This document shows, piece by piece, positions 18,235-26,790 of a stretch of DNA of 40,281 bases (positions are counted from its first letter, which is position 1; each line of letters begins with the position of its first letter). The notes under the pieces were generated by a model that saw nothing but the letters and a program-made list of their open reading frames with translations, was not told where the DNA came from and searched no databases. Both the position numbers and the translations under genes were made by a program. The stretch is from Candidatus Melainabacteria bacterium. GTDB taxonomy: Bacteria > Cyanobacteriota > Vampirovibrionia > 2-02-FULL-35-15. The DNA lies in the NCBI GenBank assembly GCA_023250205.1, contig JAHFBE010000015.1, forward strand, positions 1-40,281, given 5' to 3'.

Positions 18235-20025
18235 ATGCCAGAAGAAAAGAAAAGCAAAATCACAGGTTCAGAAGCACTATTAAATTGTCTTGTTAAAAAC
18301 GAAGGTGTAAAAACCATTTTTGGATATCCTGGTGGAGCAGTACTTGGACTTTATGATGAACTTTATAAAAGAGATGACATAAATCATATTCTTGTAAGAC
18401 ACGAACAATCCGCAGGATTTATGGCTGACGGCTATGCCAGGATTACAGGAAAGCCCGGAGTTGTTTTAGCTACCAGTGGTCCTGGTGCTACAAACATAGT
18501 TACAAGCTTATGCAGCTCTCATATGGATTCGATACCGGTAGTAGCATTAACAGGACAAGTACCCACTTATGGAATCGGGAAAGATTTCTTCCAGGAAGCA
18601 GATATTACAGGAATAACAATGCCTGTAGTTAAACATAGTTACCTTGTCCTTGATCCCACTCAAATTCCAAAAACTGTAAAAAAAGCATTTTTAATTTCAT
18701 CTACAGGAAGACCAGGTCCTACTCTTATTGATTTACCAAAAGATGTTTTAAGCGGAACATTTGAATATCACGAAGGAATGGAAAACAAATTTACTCTACC
18801 AGGTTATAAACCTACAGTAAAAGGAAATGCCAGACAAATACATGCAGCAAGCAAAGCAATTTTAGCGGCAAAAAAACCAATGCTTTATATTGGTGGTGGG
18901 GTAGTTTCAAGTAATGCTTCAGAAGAAATCATAAAACTGGCTGAGACCTGCTCTATTCCAGTAGTTTACACAGTAATGGGAAAGGGAGCTTTCCCGGACA
19001 ATCATGTTTTAAATTGTGGAATGCTTGGAATGCACGGAACAGCATATGCAAATTATGCTATTCACGAATGTGATTTATTAATCGCTGTTGGAGTACGTTT
19101 TGATGACAGAGTTACAGGAAAGATAGAAACATTTGCACCAGATGCAAATGTAATCCACATTGATGTTGATCCTGCTGAAATTGGAAAAAACAGAAAGATG
19201 AAAGATGTTGTTGATATTCCAATTGTAGGAGATGCCAAATCAGTTTTAACCGAGTTAAATGAAAAAGTAAATGGAAAGAAATGTGCCTCTGAGAAGTGGG
19301 TTGAACAAATTGAAGAATGGAAAAAGCAATATCCTCTTGATTTACCAAAAAACAAAGAATACATTTCTCCACAACAAATACTCTTAGCTTTAAATAAATA
19401 TTTTAAGGATGCTGTTTACACTGTAGATGTTGGTCAACATCAAATGTGGACAGCACAATATCTTGAAATTAATAAGCCAAGAAGATGGTGTAGTTCGAGT
19501 GGTTTAGGTGCTATGGGATACGGTTTTCCTGCTGCTCTTGGTGCTAAAGCTGCTGTAAAAGATCTCAAGCTTAATATTCCCGTTGTTGCTATTACTGGAG
19601 ATGGTGGTTTTCAGATGAATTTCCAGGAACTTGGCACAATGGTATCTCATGATCTCCCTGTAGTTATTGTTCTTTTTAATAACAATAACCTTGGTATGGT
19701 CAGACAATGGCAGGAGCTTTTTTACGATCGTCATTATAGTTACATTGATTGGGGAGCAGGAAGTCCTGACTATGTAAAGCTTGTAGAAGCTTTTGGTGTA
19801 AAAGGAATTAAAGTTACAGATCCAAAAGATGTTGAGTCAGCAGTTCAGGAAGCATCAAAAACTAAAAAACCCATACTATTAGAATTCCAACTTCACTACG
19901 AAGCAAATGTATGGCCGATAGTACCACCCGGTGGTAGCAGCCATGAAATGATGGGAGTCAATGCAGCTACAATTCCATCAAAACCAGTTAACAAAAGTGA
20001 GCTTGAAAAGATTATTAAGAAGTAA
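18235..20025 (+). CDS. ilvB: Acetolactate synthase large (catalytic) subunit
   Basis: TIFGYPGGAVLGLYDELYK, VRHEQSAGFMADGYARITGKPGVVLATSGPGATN, GQVPTYGIGKDFFQE, TGDGGFQMNFQELGT, LFNNNNLGMVRQWQELFYDRHYS. Confidence 0.96.
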   Translation: MPEEKKSKITGSEALLNCLVKNEGVKTIFGYPGGAVLGLYDELYKRDDINHILVRHEQSAGFMADGYARITGKPGVVLATSGPGATNIVTSLCSSHMDSIPVVALTGQVPTYGIGKDFFQEADITGITMPVVKHSYLVLDPTQIPKTVKKAFLISSTGRPGPTLIDLPKDVLSGTFEYHEGMENKFTLPGYKPTVKGNARQIHAASKAILAAKKPMLYIGGGVVSSNASEEIIKLAETCSIPVVYTVMGKGAFPDNHVLNCGMLGMHGTAYANYAIHECDLLIAVGVRFDDRVTGKIETFAPDANVIHIDVDPAEIGKNRKMKDVVDIPIVGDAKSVLTELNEKVNGKKCASEKWVEQIEEWKKQYPLDLPKNKEYISPQQILLALNKYFKDAVYTVDVGQHQMWTAQYLEINKPRRWCSSSGLGAMGYGFPAALGAKAAVKDLKLNIPVVAITGDGGFQMNFQELGTMVSHDLPVVIVLFNNNNLGMVRQWQELFYDRHYSYIDWGAGSPDYVKLVEAFGVKGIKVTDPKDVESAVQEASKTKKPILLEFQLHYEANVWPIVPPGGSSHEMMGVNAATIPSKPVNKSELEKIIKK

Positions 20026-20209
20026 GGTTAAGAGGTTAAGAAAACAAAATTACTTATAAACCCTTTAACCAATGATTCAATAACCATTTATAAACTAATT
20101 CTAAAATTCAAATAAAGAAGTTAATAATGTCTGTATGAGTTGTATATAATAACTTAAAATCTATTCAAAAAGATTTTAAACGAAAAAATTTAAGTAGAAT
20201 AATCATTTA

Positions 20210-21238
20210 ATGAGCAATGGGATAACACCTACTAACGCTGCAGTTGCACCTGCAAATTCAGGTACAGCAGTATCAACTCGCTCACAAGAAGAAACTCAAA
20301 GTTCTGACAAATCTACTGAAAAAAAATACTTCAATAATACTCATAAATATTTATATGAAAAAAGAGGAAATATTAACACCTATGTTCACGGAGCATCTGC
20401 AGTTGCAAATGCTTTTGTATTTTTAAATGGAAATTTTAATTTCTTAAATATTGGAGATGAACTACAGGAAGGTGTTAGTAATTTTGTTTCCAGATGCGCT
20501 ACTGCTACCAGGGGTTTAACTGGGGTGTTAGATTGTCAAATGAAAAACAATTTAATTCCTATGCTTGGTGCTGCTATGGAAGTACCAGTAGCTATACTTG
20601 CAAAAGGTGATGATCTATGGTTAATGAGAGGTATAGCTCAGTCAATTAGGCAATTTCAAGGAGTCATAAAACGTAGTGGAATGAAACACCCTGATAAAGA
20701 AGGAGTTGTATTAAGTACTGAAGATGGTGACGATTTTACAGAAAATGAAATAAGCATGTTCAAAGGTTTTACAGCTTCCATTAAAGAAGCAGGAAAAATA
20801 ATAGGGGGAATGTTTACTTCTCCATTTAAAGAAGAAAGAAGATTCTCTCGTTCTGTTTTATTTTGTTCTATGTTCCAAGGTGGTGGTCCAATACTACATA
20901 TGCTTGGATTTGAAAAACTTGGTCCATTCTTTAGGGATCTTGCTGGTGCATTAATAGATGTAGCTTATATTACTGATAAAAAGAAGGCAGATGAACCTTC
21001 ATATGTACCTGCTGGCTCCTTGTGGATCGGTTCTGCAATATGCGATTATGCAAAGAGATTTGAAGGAGTTAGTGATTCTGTTAAAAATATGACTCAACTT
21101 TCTCTTTTCTTTGACATGCTCGCAGCAATATATGAAAGTAACGCAAACTTTGGAAAGTTAAAAAAGACAACAACACTAGCTAAAGAAAAAGAACAATCTA
21201 AAACAGCTAATGAACCCGATCACTCCCTAGCTGCCTAA
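20210..21238 (+). CDS. Hypothetical protein, paralog A of a tandem pair
   Basis: 342-aa ORF with clear similarity to the adjacent ORF 21333..22235 (NGNFNF, SYVPAGSLW..SA..D..KRFE, MTQL). Confidence 0.85.
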   Translation: MSNGITPTNAAVAPANSGTAVSTRSQEETQSSDKSTEKKYFNNTHKYLYEKRGNINTYVHGASAVANAFVFLNGNFNFLNIGDELQEGVSNFVSRCATATRGLTGVLDCQMKNNLIPMLGAAMEVPVAILAKGDDLWLMRGIAQSIRQFQGVIKRSGMKHPDKEGVVLSTEDGDDFTENEISMFKGFTASIKEAGKIIGGMFTSPFKEERRFSRSVLFCSMFQGGGPILHMLGFEKLGPFFRDLAGALIDVAYITDKKKADEPSYVPAGSLWIGSAICDYAKRFEGVSDSVKNMTQLSLFFDMLAAIYESNANFGKLKKTTTLAKEKEQSKTANEPDHSLAA

Positions 21239-21332
21239 AAATAGCTCTTAACCATAGAGCTTAAAAGTACGGCTATAATAGGTCAATATTCATTGTAGAA
21301 TATTTTTAATACTACTATTTTAGAGAAAGTAA

Positions 21333-22235
21333 ATGTCTACTGTAACCAGTATTAATGGCAGTGCTCCGGCCTTTAATGTTTCTGAGTTTTTAAATAAACA
21401 CAGAAAAAAAGCAAACTATTGGGTTAATGGAATTGCCGCAGGAACCAACCTCGTTACCTTTGCAAATGGTAATTTAAATTTTTTTGATGGTGTTCAGGAA
21501 AAGCTTGAATCATTAAGCTTTTTTTCTACAAAAGTTGCTACTGGATTTAGCGGACTTATAAATGCATATATTTCAAATAAAGGTAGAAATCCTTTTGCCG
21601 CATTGGGCGGTTTGTTAGAATTACCCGTTTCATTTCTAAGTGAAGGTTATAACCACTGGCTATTTCGAGGAGCGGCTATAGGACTAAATAATTTTCAAGC
21701 AATATTTTCAAGGCTTGGCAAAAGAGATGAAAATGGAAATAGAACTGAAAAGAAAATTGATGAGGATTTCAAAGATAAAGAATTTTGGGCAGGGCATTTT
21801 GAAGGATTTAAAACTATTGTTAAAGAAATCCCGCATGTTTATAAGGATATCTTAAAAGATCCTAAGAAAAATTTACTAAGCTTTCCTCATCTCTTGTTTT
21901 CTGCAGCCAGCTTACAAATTATTGGCACATCGATTGCCACATTTACAGAACAAACCACATTAGCTGCAGGATTCAGAAATCTTGGCGGCTCCATTGTTGA
22001 CTTTTCATTTATGCTTGATAAAGCAGAAAAAGGAAAGAAGTCATATGTGCCAGCAGGCAGTATATGGGCAGCATCAGCATTTATTGATTTCTTTAAACGA
22101 TTTGAACCTTTTGAAGCATTGTTTCATAATCATACTCAGCTTGCAAACATATTTGACAGAACAGCAACGGCATTATTCACTGAATCAAACAGTGATGCTG
22201 CTCAAAGCGAACCTCAACTTACATTAGCTGCATAG
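21333..22235 (+). CDS. Hypothetical protein, paralog B of a tandem pair
   Basis: 300-aa ORF paralogous to 20210..21238 (NGNLNFF, SYVPAGSIWAASAFIDFFKRFE, HTQL). Confidence 0.85.
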   Translation: MSTVTSINGSAPAFNVSEFLNKHRKKANYWVNGIAAGTNLVTFANGNLNFFDGVQEKLESLSFFSTKVATGFSGLINAYISNKGRNPFAALGGLLELPVSFLSEGYNHWLFRGAAIGLNNFQAIFSRLGKRDENGNRTEKKIDEDFKDKEFWAGHFEGFKTIVKEIPHVYKDILKDPKKNLLSFPHLLFSAASLQIIGTSIATFTEQTTLAAGFRNLGGSIVDFSFMLDKAEKGKKSYVPAGSIWAASAFIDFFKRFEPFEALFHNHTQLANIFDRTATALFTESNSDAAQSEPQLTLAA

Positions 22236-22280
22236 ATAATAAACTCGGGTATGAAAACTTTTCGAGGATAAGACTGTTTT

Positions 22281-22412
22281 GTCATTGCGAGGAGCCCAAG
22301 GGGCGACGTGGCAATCTCATTTAGATATAACAATTTTGAGCAGGACAATAAATTGATAGCTGTCAGCAAAGATTGCTTTGTCGTCCGCCTAAGGCGGACT
22401 TCTCGCAATGAC
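22281..22412. repeat. Palindromic element, intergenic copy between paralog B and polA
   Basis: GTCATTGCGAGGAGCCCAAGGGGCGACGTGGCAATCTCAT...AAAGATTGCTTTGTCGTCCGCCTAAGGCGGACTTCTCGCAATGAC. Confidence 0.9.
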
Positions 22413-22488
22413 ATAGAATATTTATTCTCGATTTGTTAGCACACCCAATAAACTCTTTGCTATCTAAAATAGTGTAAAATTGTTTTAA

Positions 22489-25341
22489 ATGTCTTCTCCT
22501 AACAACACTATTATTCTTATTGACGCCCCAAACCTTGCTTTTAGAATGTTTTTTGCCATGGAACGTACAAACATGCGCACACTGGGTGGCACACCTACAT
22601 GGGCAACTTATGGTTTTTTCAAAGCAATCTTTGATCTTTTAGATAAAGTCAAGCCAAAAGCAATTGCTGCAGCATATGACTGTAAAGAACCTACATTCAG
22701 ACACAAAGAATATGAGGAGTATAAAGCAAACAGGCCTGAAGAAATGCCAGAAGAACTTTCAGCTCAATGGCCTTATATAAGAGAAGGCCTGGAAAGTTTT
22801 GAAATTCCTATCTATGAACTACCGGGATATGAAGCTGATGATGTAATAGGTACCCTTGCAAAAAAAGCAGAAAAAGAAGGACTAAACGTTTTAATTCTTA
22901 CTGGTGACAGAGATGCTTTCCAATTAATTAATGACAAGGTTAAAGTTCTTGTTCCATCAAAGGGAGAGTTAAAGGAATTCGGAAGACAGGAAGTTTTTGA
23001 TTACTGGGGAATATGGCCCGAACAAGTGGTTGACTTTAAAAGCTTATCTGGAGATAGCTCTGACAATATTCCAGGGATAAAAGGAATTGGTGAAAAAACA
23101 GCTACAAAGTTGCTTACAGAATTTGGTTCTTTAGATAATGTGTTTAAAAATACAAAAACAATCCCTCAAAAAGGATTACAGGAAAAAATAACTACTGGTG
23201 AAAAAAGTGCATATCTGTCTAAAAGACTTGCCACAATAGACACAGATGTTCCTATAGACATTAATCTAAGAGATGCTCACCTGAACATCCCCAACACTGA
23301 AAAACTGATTTCATTTCTCCAAAAATTTGAGTTCAACAGTTTTATAAAAAGACTTCCAAGTGTCCTTTCTTTATTTAACGATGGAAAGATTGTTGAGGTG
23401 AAAGATAAAGAAAAACTTCTTGTCAAAAGCCTTGGACAAATGAAATTAGATATAGATACTACAAATGGAAAGAAAGATGATCCTCTTGAATCATTAAACA
23501 TTCCAGATTTAGAAATAAATATTATTGATACAGAAAAGGAGCTTGAGAAACTGATTACAGCTCTAGAAAATAAAAATTATATCTGTGTGGATTTAGAGAC
23601 TAATTCTGTAAACAGCAATACTTGTAACATTGTAGGCATAAGCCTTGCATACTTTAACAATGAAAGAGCAAATTTAGAAAAATCAGATGATATCAATGGC
23701 TGTTATATACCGATTGGGCATGAAGAAGGAAAGCAGTTAAACTCAGAAAATGTTTTAAAAGTTTTAAAATCAGTGTTAGAAGATAACAAAAAAACAAAAA
23801 TTGCTCAAAATTGCAAATTTGAATACAAGATCTTAAAAAGACATGGGATTAATCTTGGAGAAAATATTTATGACACTATGCTTGCAAGCTATGTAATGGA
23901 TCCTGATGAAAAGCATGGATTAAAAGATCAAGCTGCAAAAATTCTTGGGATAAGAATGCAAAAAATAGATGAATTAATAGGGAGTGGTAAAAAACAGCTT
24001 TCAATGGCTCAGGTAGAAATCGATAAAGTTGCTCCATATGCAATTAGTGATGCCACATATACCTTACAGCTTGCACAATACTACAAATCAAAGCTTGACA
24101 AGCCTCTTGAAAACGTACTTGAAACTATTGAAAATCCTCTTGTCCCAGCCCTATCAGTGATGGAATTAAATGGTGTAAGAATAGACACAAAAATATTAAA
24201 AGACCTCTCAAACATAATCACAAAAAAGGTTCAGGAGTTAGAAGAAACAATATTTAAAATTGCAGGTGAACCATTTAATATAAACTCTTCACAACAATTG
24301 GGAAAAATACTTTTTCAAAAACTTGAGATTGAACATGAAGGAAAAATAACTAAATCTGGACAACTCTCCACAGATGCAAGAACACTGGAAGCTCTTACAC
24401 TCGATGATAAGACTGGCATCATCCAGAATATCTTAGAATATCGACAGTTAAGTAAACTAATTTCCACATATACAGATAGCTTGCCAGAGCAAATAAACAA
24501 AAATACAAAAAATATTCACTGCGACTTCAATCAAACAATTACATCAACTGGCAGGCTTAGCTCAAGTAACCCAAATCTTCAAAACATTCCAATCAGATCT
24601 GACCTTGGAAGGAAAATCAGAAAAGCATTTGTTTCAAGTTTTGATGATGGATTACTTTTAAGTGCTGATTATTCACAAATTGAACTTAGAGTTCTTGCTC
24701 ACATGTCTGAAGATCCAGTACTTATAGAGTCCTTCAAAGCTGGTGAAGATATTCATAAAAGAACTGCTATGGAAATATATGGAGTCAGCGAGAATGAAGT
24801 TACCTCAGATATGCGCTCACACGGCAAGACTCTAAACTTTGCTTTAATTTACCAACAGGGAGCATTTGCCACTGCACGACAATTGGATATAAGTCAAAAA
24901 GAAGCCCAGGAATTCATTGACAAGTATTTTCAAAAATTCAAGAAAGTGAAACCTTTTTTTGAAAGACTTCTAAACCATGCAAGAGAACATGGTTATGCAG
25001 AAACTATTTATGGAAGAAGAAGGTACTTTAAAAATTTAAACGTAAGAAGTAAAGCCCTTCAAAGAGAAGACGAAAGAGCTGCCTGCAATGCACCATTACA
25101 AGGAACTGCAGCAGATATCATGAAACTAGCAATGATTAAAGTTCACAAGGATTTGAAAGAGAAAAAATACAAATCAAAATTAATTTTACAAGTACATGAT
25201 GAACTGGTCATGGATGTTCACCCCAATGAAAAGGAAAAGATTGAAGCTCTTATTTTAGAAGGAATGGAATTAGGGCAACCGCTACTTGTTCCACTTGTAG
25301 TAAATATTTCATGGGGAAAAGATTGGTATGAATGTGGGTAA
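22489..25341 (+). CDS. polA: DNA polymerase I
   Basis: 5'-3' exonuclease (AAYDCKEPTFRHKEYEEYKANRPEEMPEEL), 3'-5' exonuclease-like (ICVDLETNS), polymerase motifs (LLSADYSQIELRVLAHMSED, RSHGKTLNFALIYQQGAFA, QVHDELVMDV). Confidence 0.97.
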   Translation: MSSPNNTIILIDAPNLAFRMFFAMERTNMRTLGGTPTWATYGFFKAIFDLLDKVKPKAIAAAYDCKEPTFRHKEYEEYKANRPEEMPEELSAQWPYIREGLESFEIPIYELPGYEADDVIGTLAKKAEKEGLNVLILTGDRDAFQLINDKVKVLVPSKGELKEFGRQEVFDYWGIWPEQVVDFKSLSGDSSDNIPGIKGIGEKTATKLLTEFGSLDNVFKNTKTIPQKGLQEKITTGEKSAYLSKRLATIDTDVPIDINLRDAHLNIPNTEKLISFLQKFEFNSFIKRLPSVLSLFNDGKIVEVKDKEKLLVKSLGQMKLDIDTTNGKKDDPLESLNIPDLEINIIDTEKELEKLITALENKNYICVDLETNSVNSNTCNIVGISLAYFNNERANLEKSDDINGCYIPIGHEEGKQLNSENVLKVLKSVLEDNKKTKIAQNCKFEYKILKRHGINLGENIYDTMLASYVMDPDEKHGLKDQAAKILGIRMQKIDELIGSGKKQLSMAQVEIDKVAPYAISDATYTLQLAQYYKSKLDKPLENVLETIENPLVPALSVMELNGVRIDTKILKDLSNIITKKVQELEETIFKIAGEPFNINSSQQLGKILFQKLEIEHEGKITKSGQLSTDARTLEALTLDDKTGIIQNILEYRQLSKLISTYTDSLPEQINKNTKNIHCDFNQTITSTGRLSSSNPNLQNIPIRSDLGRKIRKAFVSSFDDGLLLSADYSQIELRVLAHMSEDPVLIESFKAGEDIHKRTAMEIYGVSENEVTSDMRSHGKTLNFALIYQQGAFATARQLDISQKEAQEFIDKYFQKFKKVKPFFERLLNHAREHGYAETIYGRRRYFKNLNVRSKALQREDERAACNAPLQGTAADIMKLAMIKVHKDLKEKKYKSKLILQVHDELVMDVHPNEKEKIEALILEGMELGQPLLVPLVVNISWGKDWYECG

Positions 25342-25415
25342 ATGTAACCAATAGTTACACAGACACAGACAAAACCTTGTAGAAAATTAAAATATTCGCA
25401 TGCTATAAAAGGTCT

Positions 25416-25625
25416 ATGATGACCTACGATAAGTATAGAGCCGAGACCTTTAGAATATTTGGATTAGTGTTCATGACTCCTTTTGGGAAGTTAGTTCTTG
25501 ATTTCCCAAATTTTAGATTCAACAATATCAACCTTCAATCAATAGCTTATTTCATATTTAGTTTAATACTTATATATTTTGGTATAATCTTGGTGTTAAA
25601 AGGATTTGAGATATTAGAAAATTAA
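25416..25625 (+). CDS. Small membrane protein (69 aa)
   Basis: Hydrophobic C-terminal helix SIAYFIFSLILIYFGIILVLKGF; located between polA and thiL. Confidence 0.5.
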   Translation: MMTYDKYRAETFRIFGLVFMTPFGKLVLDFPNFRFNNINLQSIAYFIFSLILIYFGIILVLKGFEILEN

Positions 25626-25635
25626 AGGAATAAAA

Positions 25636-25752
25636 ATGACTCCAGAAATAATTGTATTGTTAATAATGTTTGGTGTTATTATGTCTGGAACAGGCTATTT
25701 ATACTTAGGCTTAATGAACAAACTTCCCTGGCAAAAGAAAAGCAAACCATAA
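25636..25752 (+). CDS. Small single-pass membrane protein (38 aa), below ORF-track cutoff
   Basis: MTPEIIVLLIMFGVIMSGTGYLYLGLMNKLPWQKKSKP, preceded by AAAGGAA. Confidence 0.5.
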   Translation: MTPEIIVLLIMFGVIMSGTGYLYLGLMNKLPWQKKSKP

Positions 25753-25755
25753 ACT

Positions 25756-26790
25756 GTGCCAACTGAACAAGAAATTTTAAAAGTTATAAGAAAAATTATC
25801 CCAGGATCAAAAAAGTATTTATTTGATGACACTGCCATAATCGACAAGAATCTGATTGTAACTACTGACACATTAGTAGAAAATACACACTTTACTTTAA
25901 AGACTTATGTTCCTGAAGAAATTGGATGGAAGGCAATGGCTGTCAATTTAAGTGATATTGCTGCTATGGGTGGAAAGCCATTATACGCTTTAGTTTCATT
26001 ATCACTACCAGTAGGAATCAAACTTAAATGGATAAATGATTTTTACAAAGGATTAATAAGCTGTGCAAAAAAATATAAGACTCAAATCATTGGTGGTAAC
26101 TTAACAAGATCAAAAGAAATAAATATTACTATTACTTTAATTGGGAAAGTAAATGATAAAAACATTGGGAAAAGAGTAAATGCAAAAGAAGGGGATTTTG
26201 TTTTCACAACTGGTACATTTGGGGATTCTGCTTGCGGATTGTTGCTTTTGAAGAATCCTGTCATTGCGAACACATTTGCTTCGCTCAGTGTAAACTCTGC
26301 AAAGCAATCTCACAAAAGCGAAATCAGTCAGGTGAGATTGCTTCGGGCTAAAGCCCTCGCAATGACAAAACAATTAATTAAACAACACAAAAAACCAACA
26401 CCTCAAATTAGTCTTGGACAAAAAATAGTTAAACTTACAAGAAGAACTTCATTGATGGATGCAAGTGATGGACTTGCAGACTGTCTTATACAAATCTCAA
26501 ACCAAAGTAAAGTAAAAATTATTATTGATAAAGGTAAAATTCCGGTTTCACAAAATACTAAATCTGCAGCAAAAATATTAAATAAGAACTTTTTAAACTT
26601 ATCTTTATATGGTGGAGAAGATTATCAATTGGTAGGGACAGCTAGCAAAATCGATTGTAAAAAACTAGCAAAAATTAAAGAAATAAAAATAATAGGAAGA
26701 GTAATTAAAGGTAAAGGTACATTTTTAAAGCAAAACAATAACAGGCTTGTTAGACTTGATCTGCAAAAAACTTATGAACACTTCTCCTGA
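25756..26790 (+). CDS. thiL: Thiamine-monophosphate kinase (GTG start), with a repeat-derived internal insertion
   Basis: DDTAIID..LIVTTDTLVENTHF, GWKAMAVNLSDIAAMGGKPLYALVSLSLP, GGNLTRSKEINITITLIG, LMDASDGLADCL, LYGGEDYQLVGT. Confidence 0.93.
   Translation: MPTEQEILKVIRKIIPGSKKYLFDDTAIIDKNLIVTTDTLVENTHFTLKTYVPEEIGWKAMAVNLSDIAAMGGKPLYALVSLSLPVGIKLKWINDFYKGLISCAKKYKTQIIGGNLTRSKEINITITLIGKVNDKNIGKRVNAKEGDFVFTTGTFGDSACGLLLLKNPVIANTFASLSVNSAKQSHKSEISQVRLLRAKALAMTKQLIKQHKKPTPQISLGQKIVKLTRRTSLMDASDGLADCLIQISNQSKVKIIIDKGKIPVSQNTKSAAKILNKNFLNLSLYGGEDYQLVGTASKIDCKKLAKIKEIKIIGRVIKGKGTFLKQNNNRLVRLDLQKTYEHFS
26260..26366. repeat. Palindromic element inserted in frame inside thiL
   Basis: GTCATTGCGA (26260) ... 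TCGCAATGAC (26366); internal AAGCAATCTCAC/GTGAGATTGCTT arms as in the intergenic copies. Confidence 0.92.

Noticed and set aside
22214-22414. Minus-strand ORF MSLREVRLRRTTKQSLLT...
   Set aside because: Almost entirely the palindromic repeat plus flank; no independent coding signal.
8487-26366. CRISPR array from recurring near-identical repeats
   Set aside because: Copies are kilobases apart, internally palindromic with variable centres, no regular spacers and no cas genes.
26137-26373. Minus-strand ORF MFCHCEGFSPKQSHLT...
   Set aside because: Antisense to thiL and repeat-derived.
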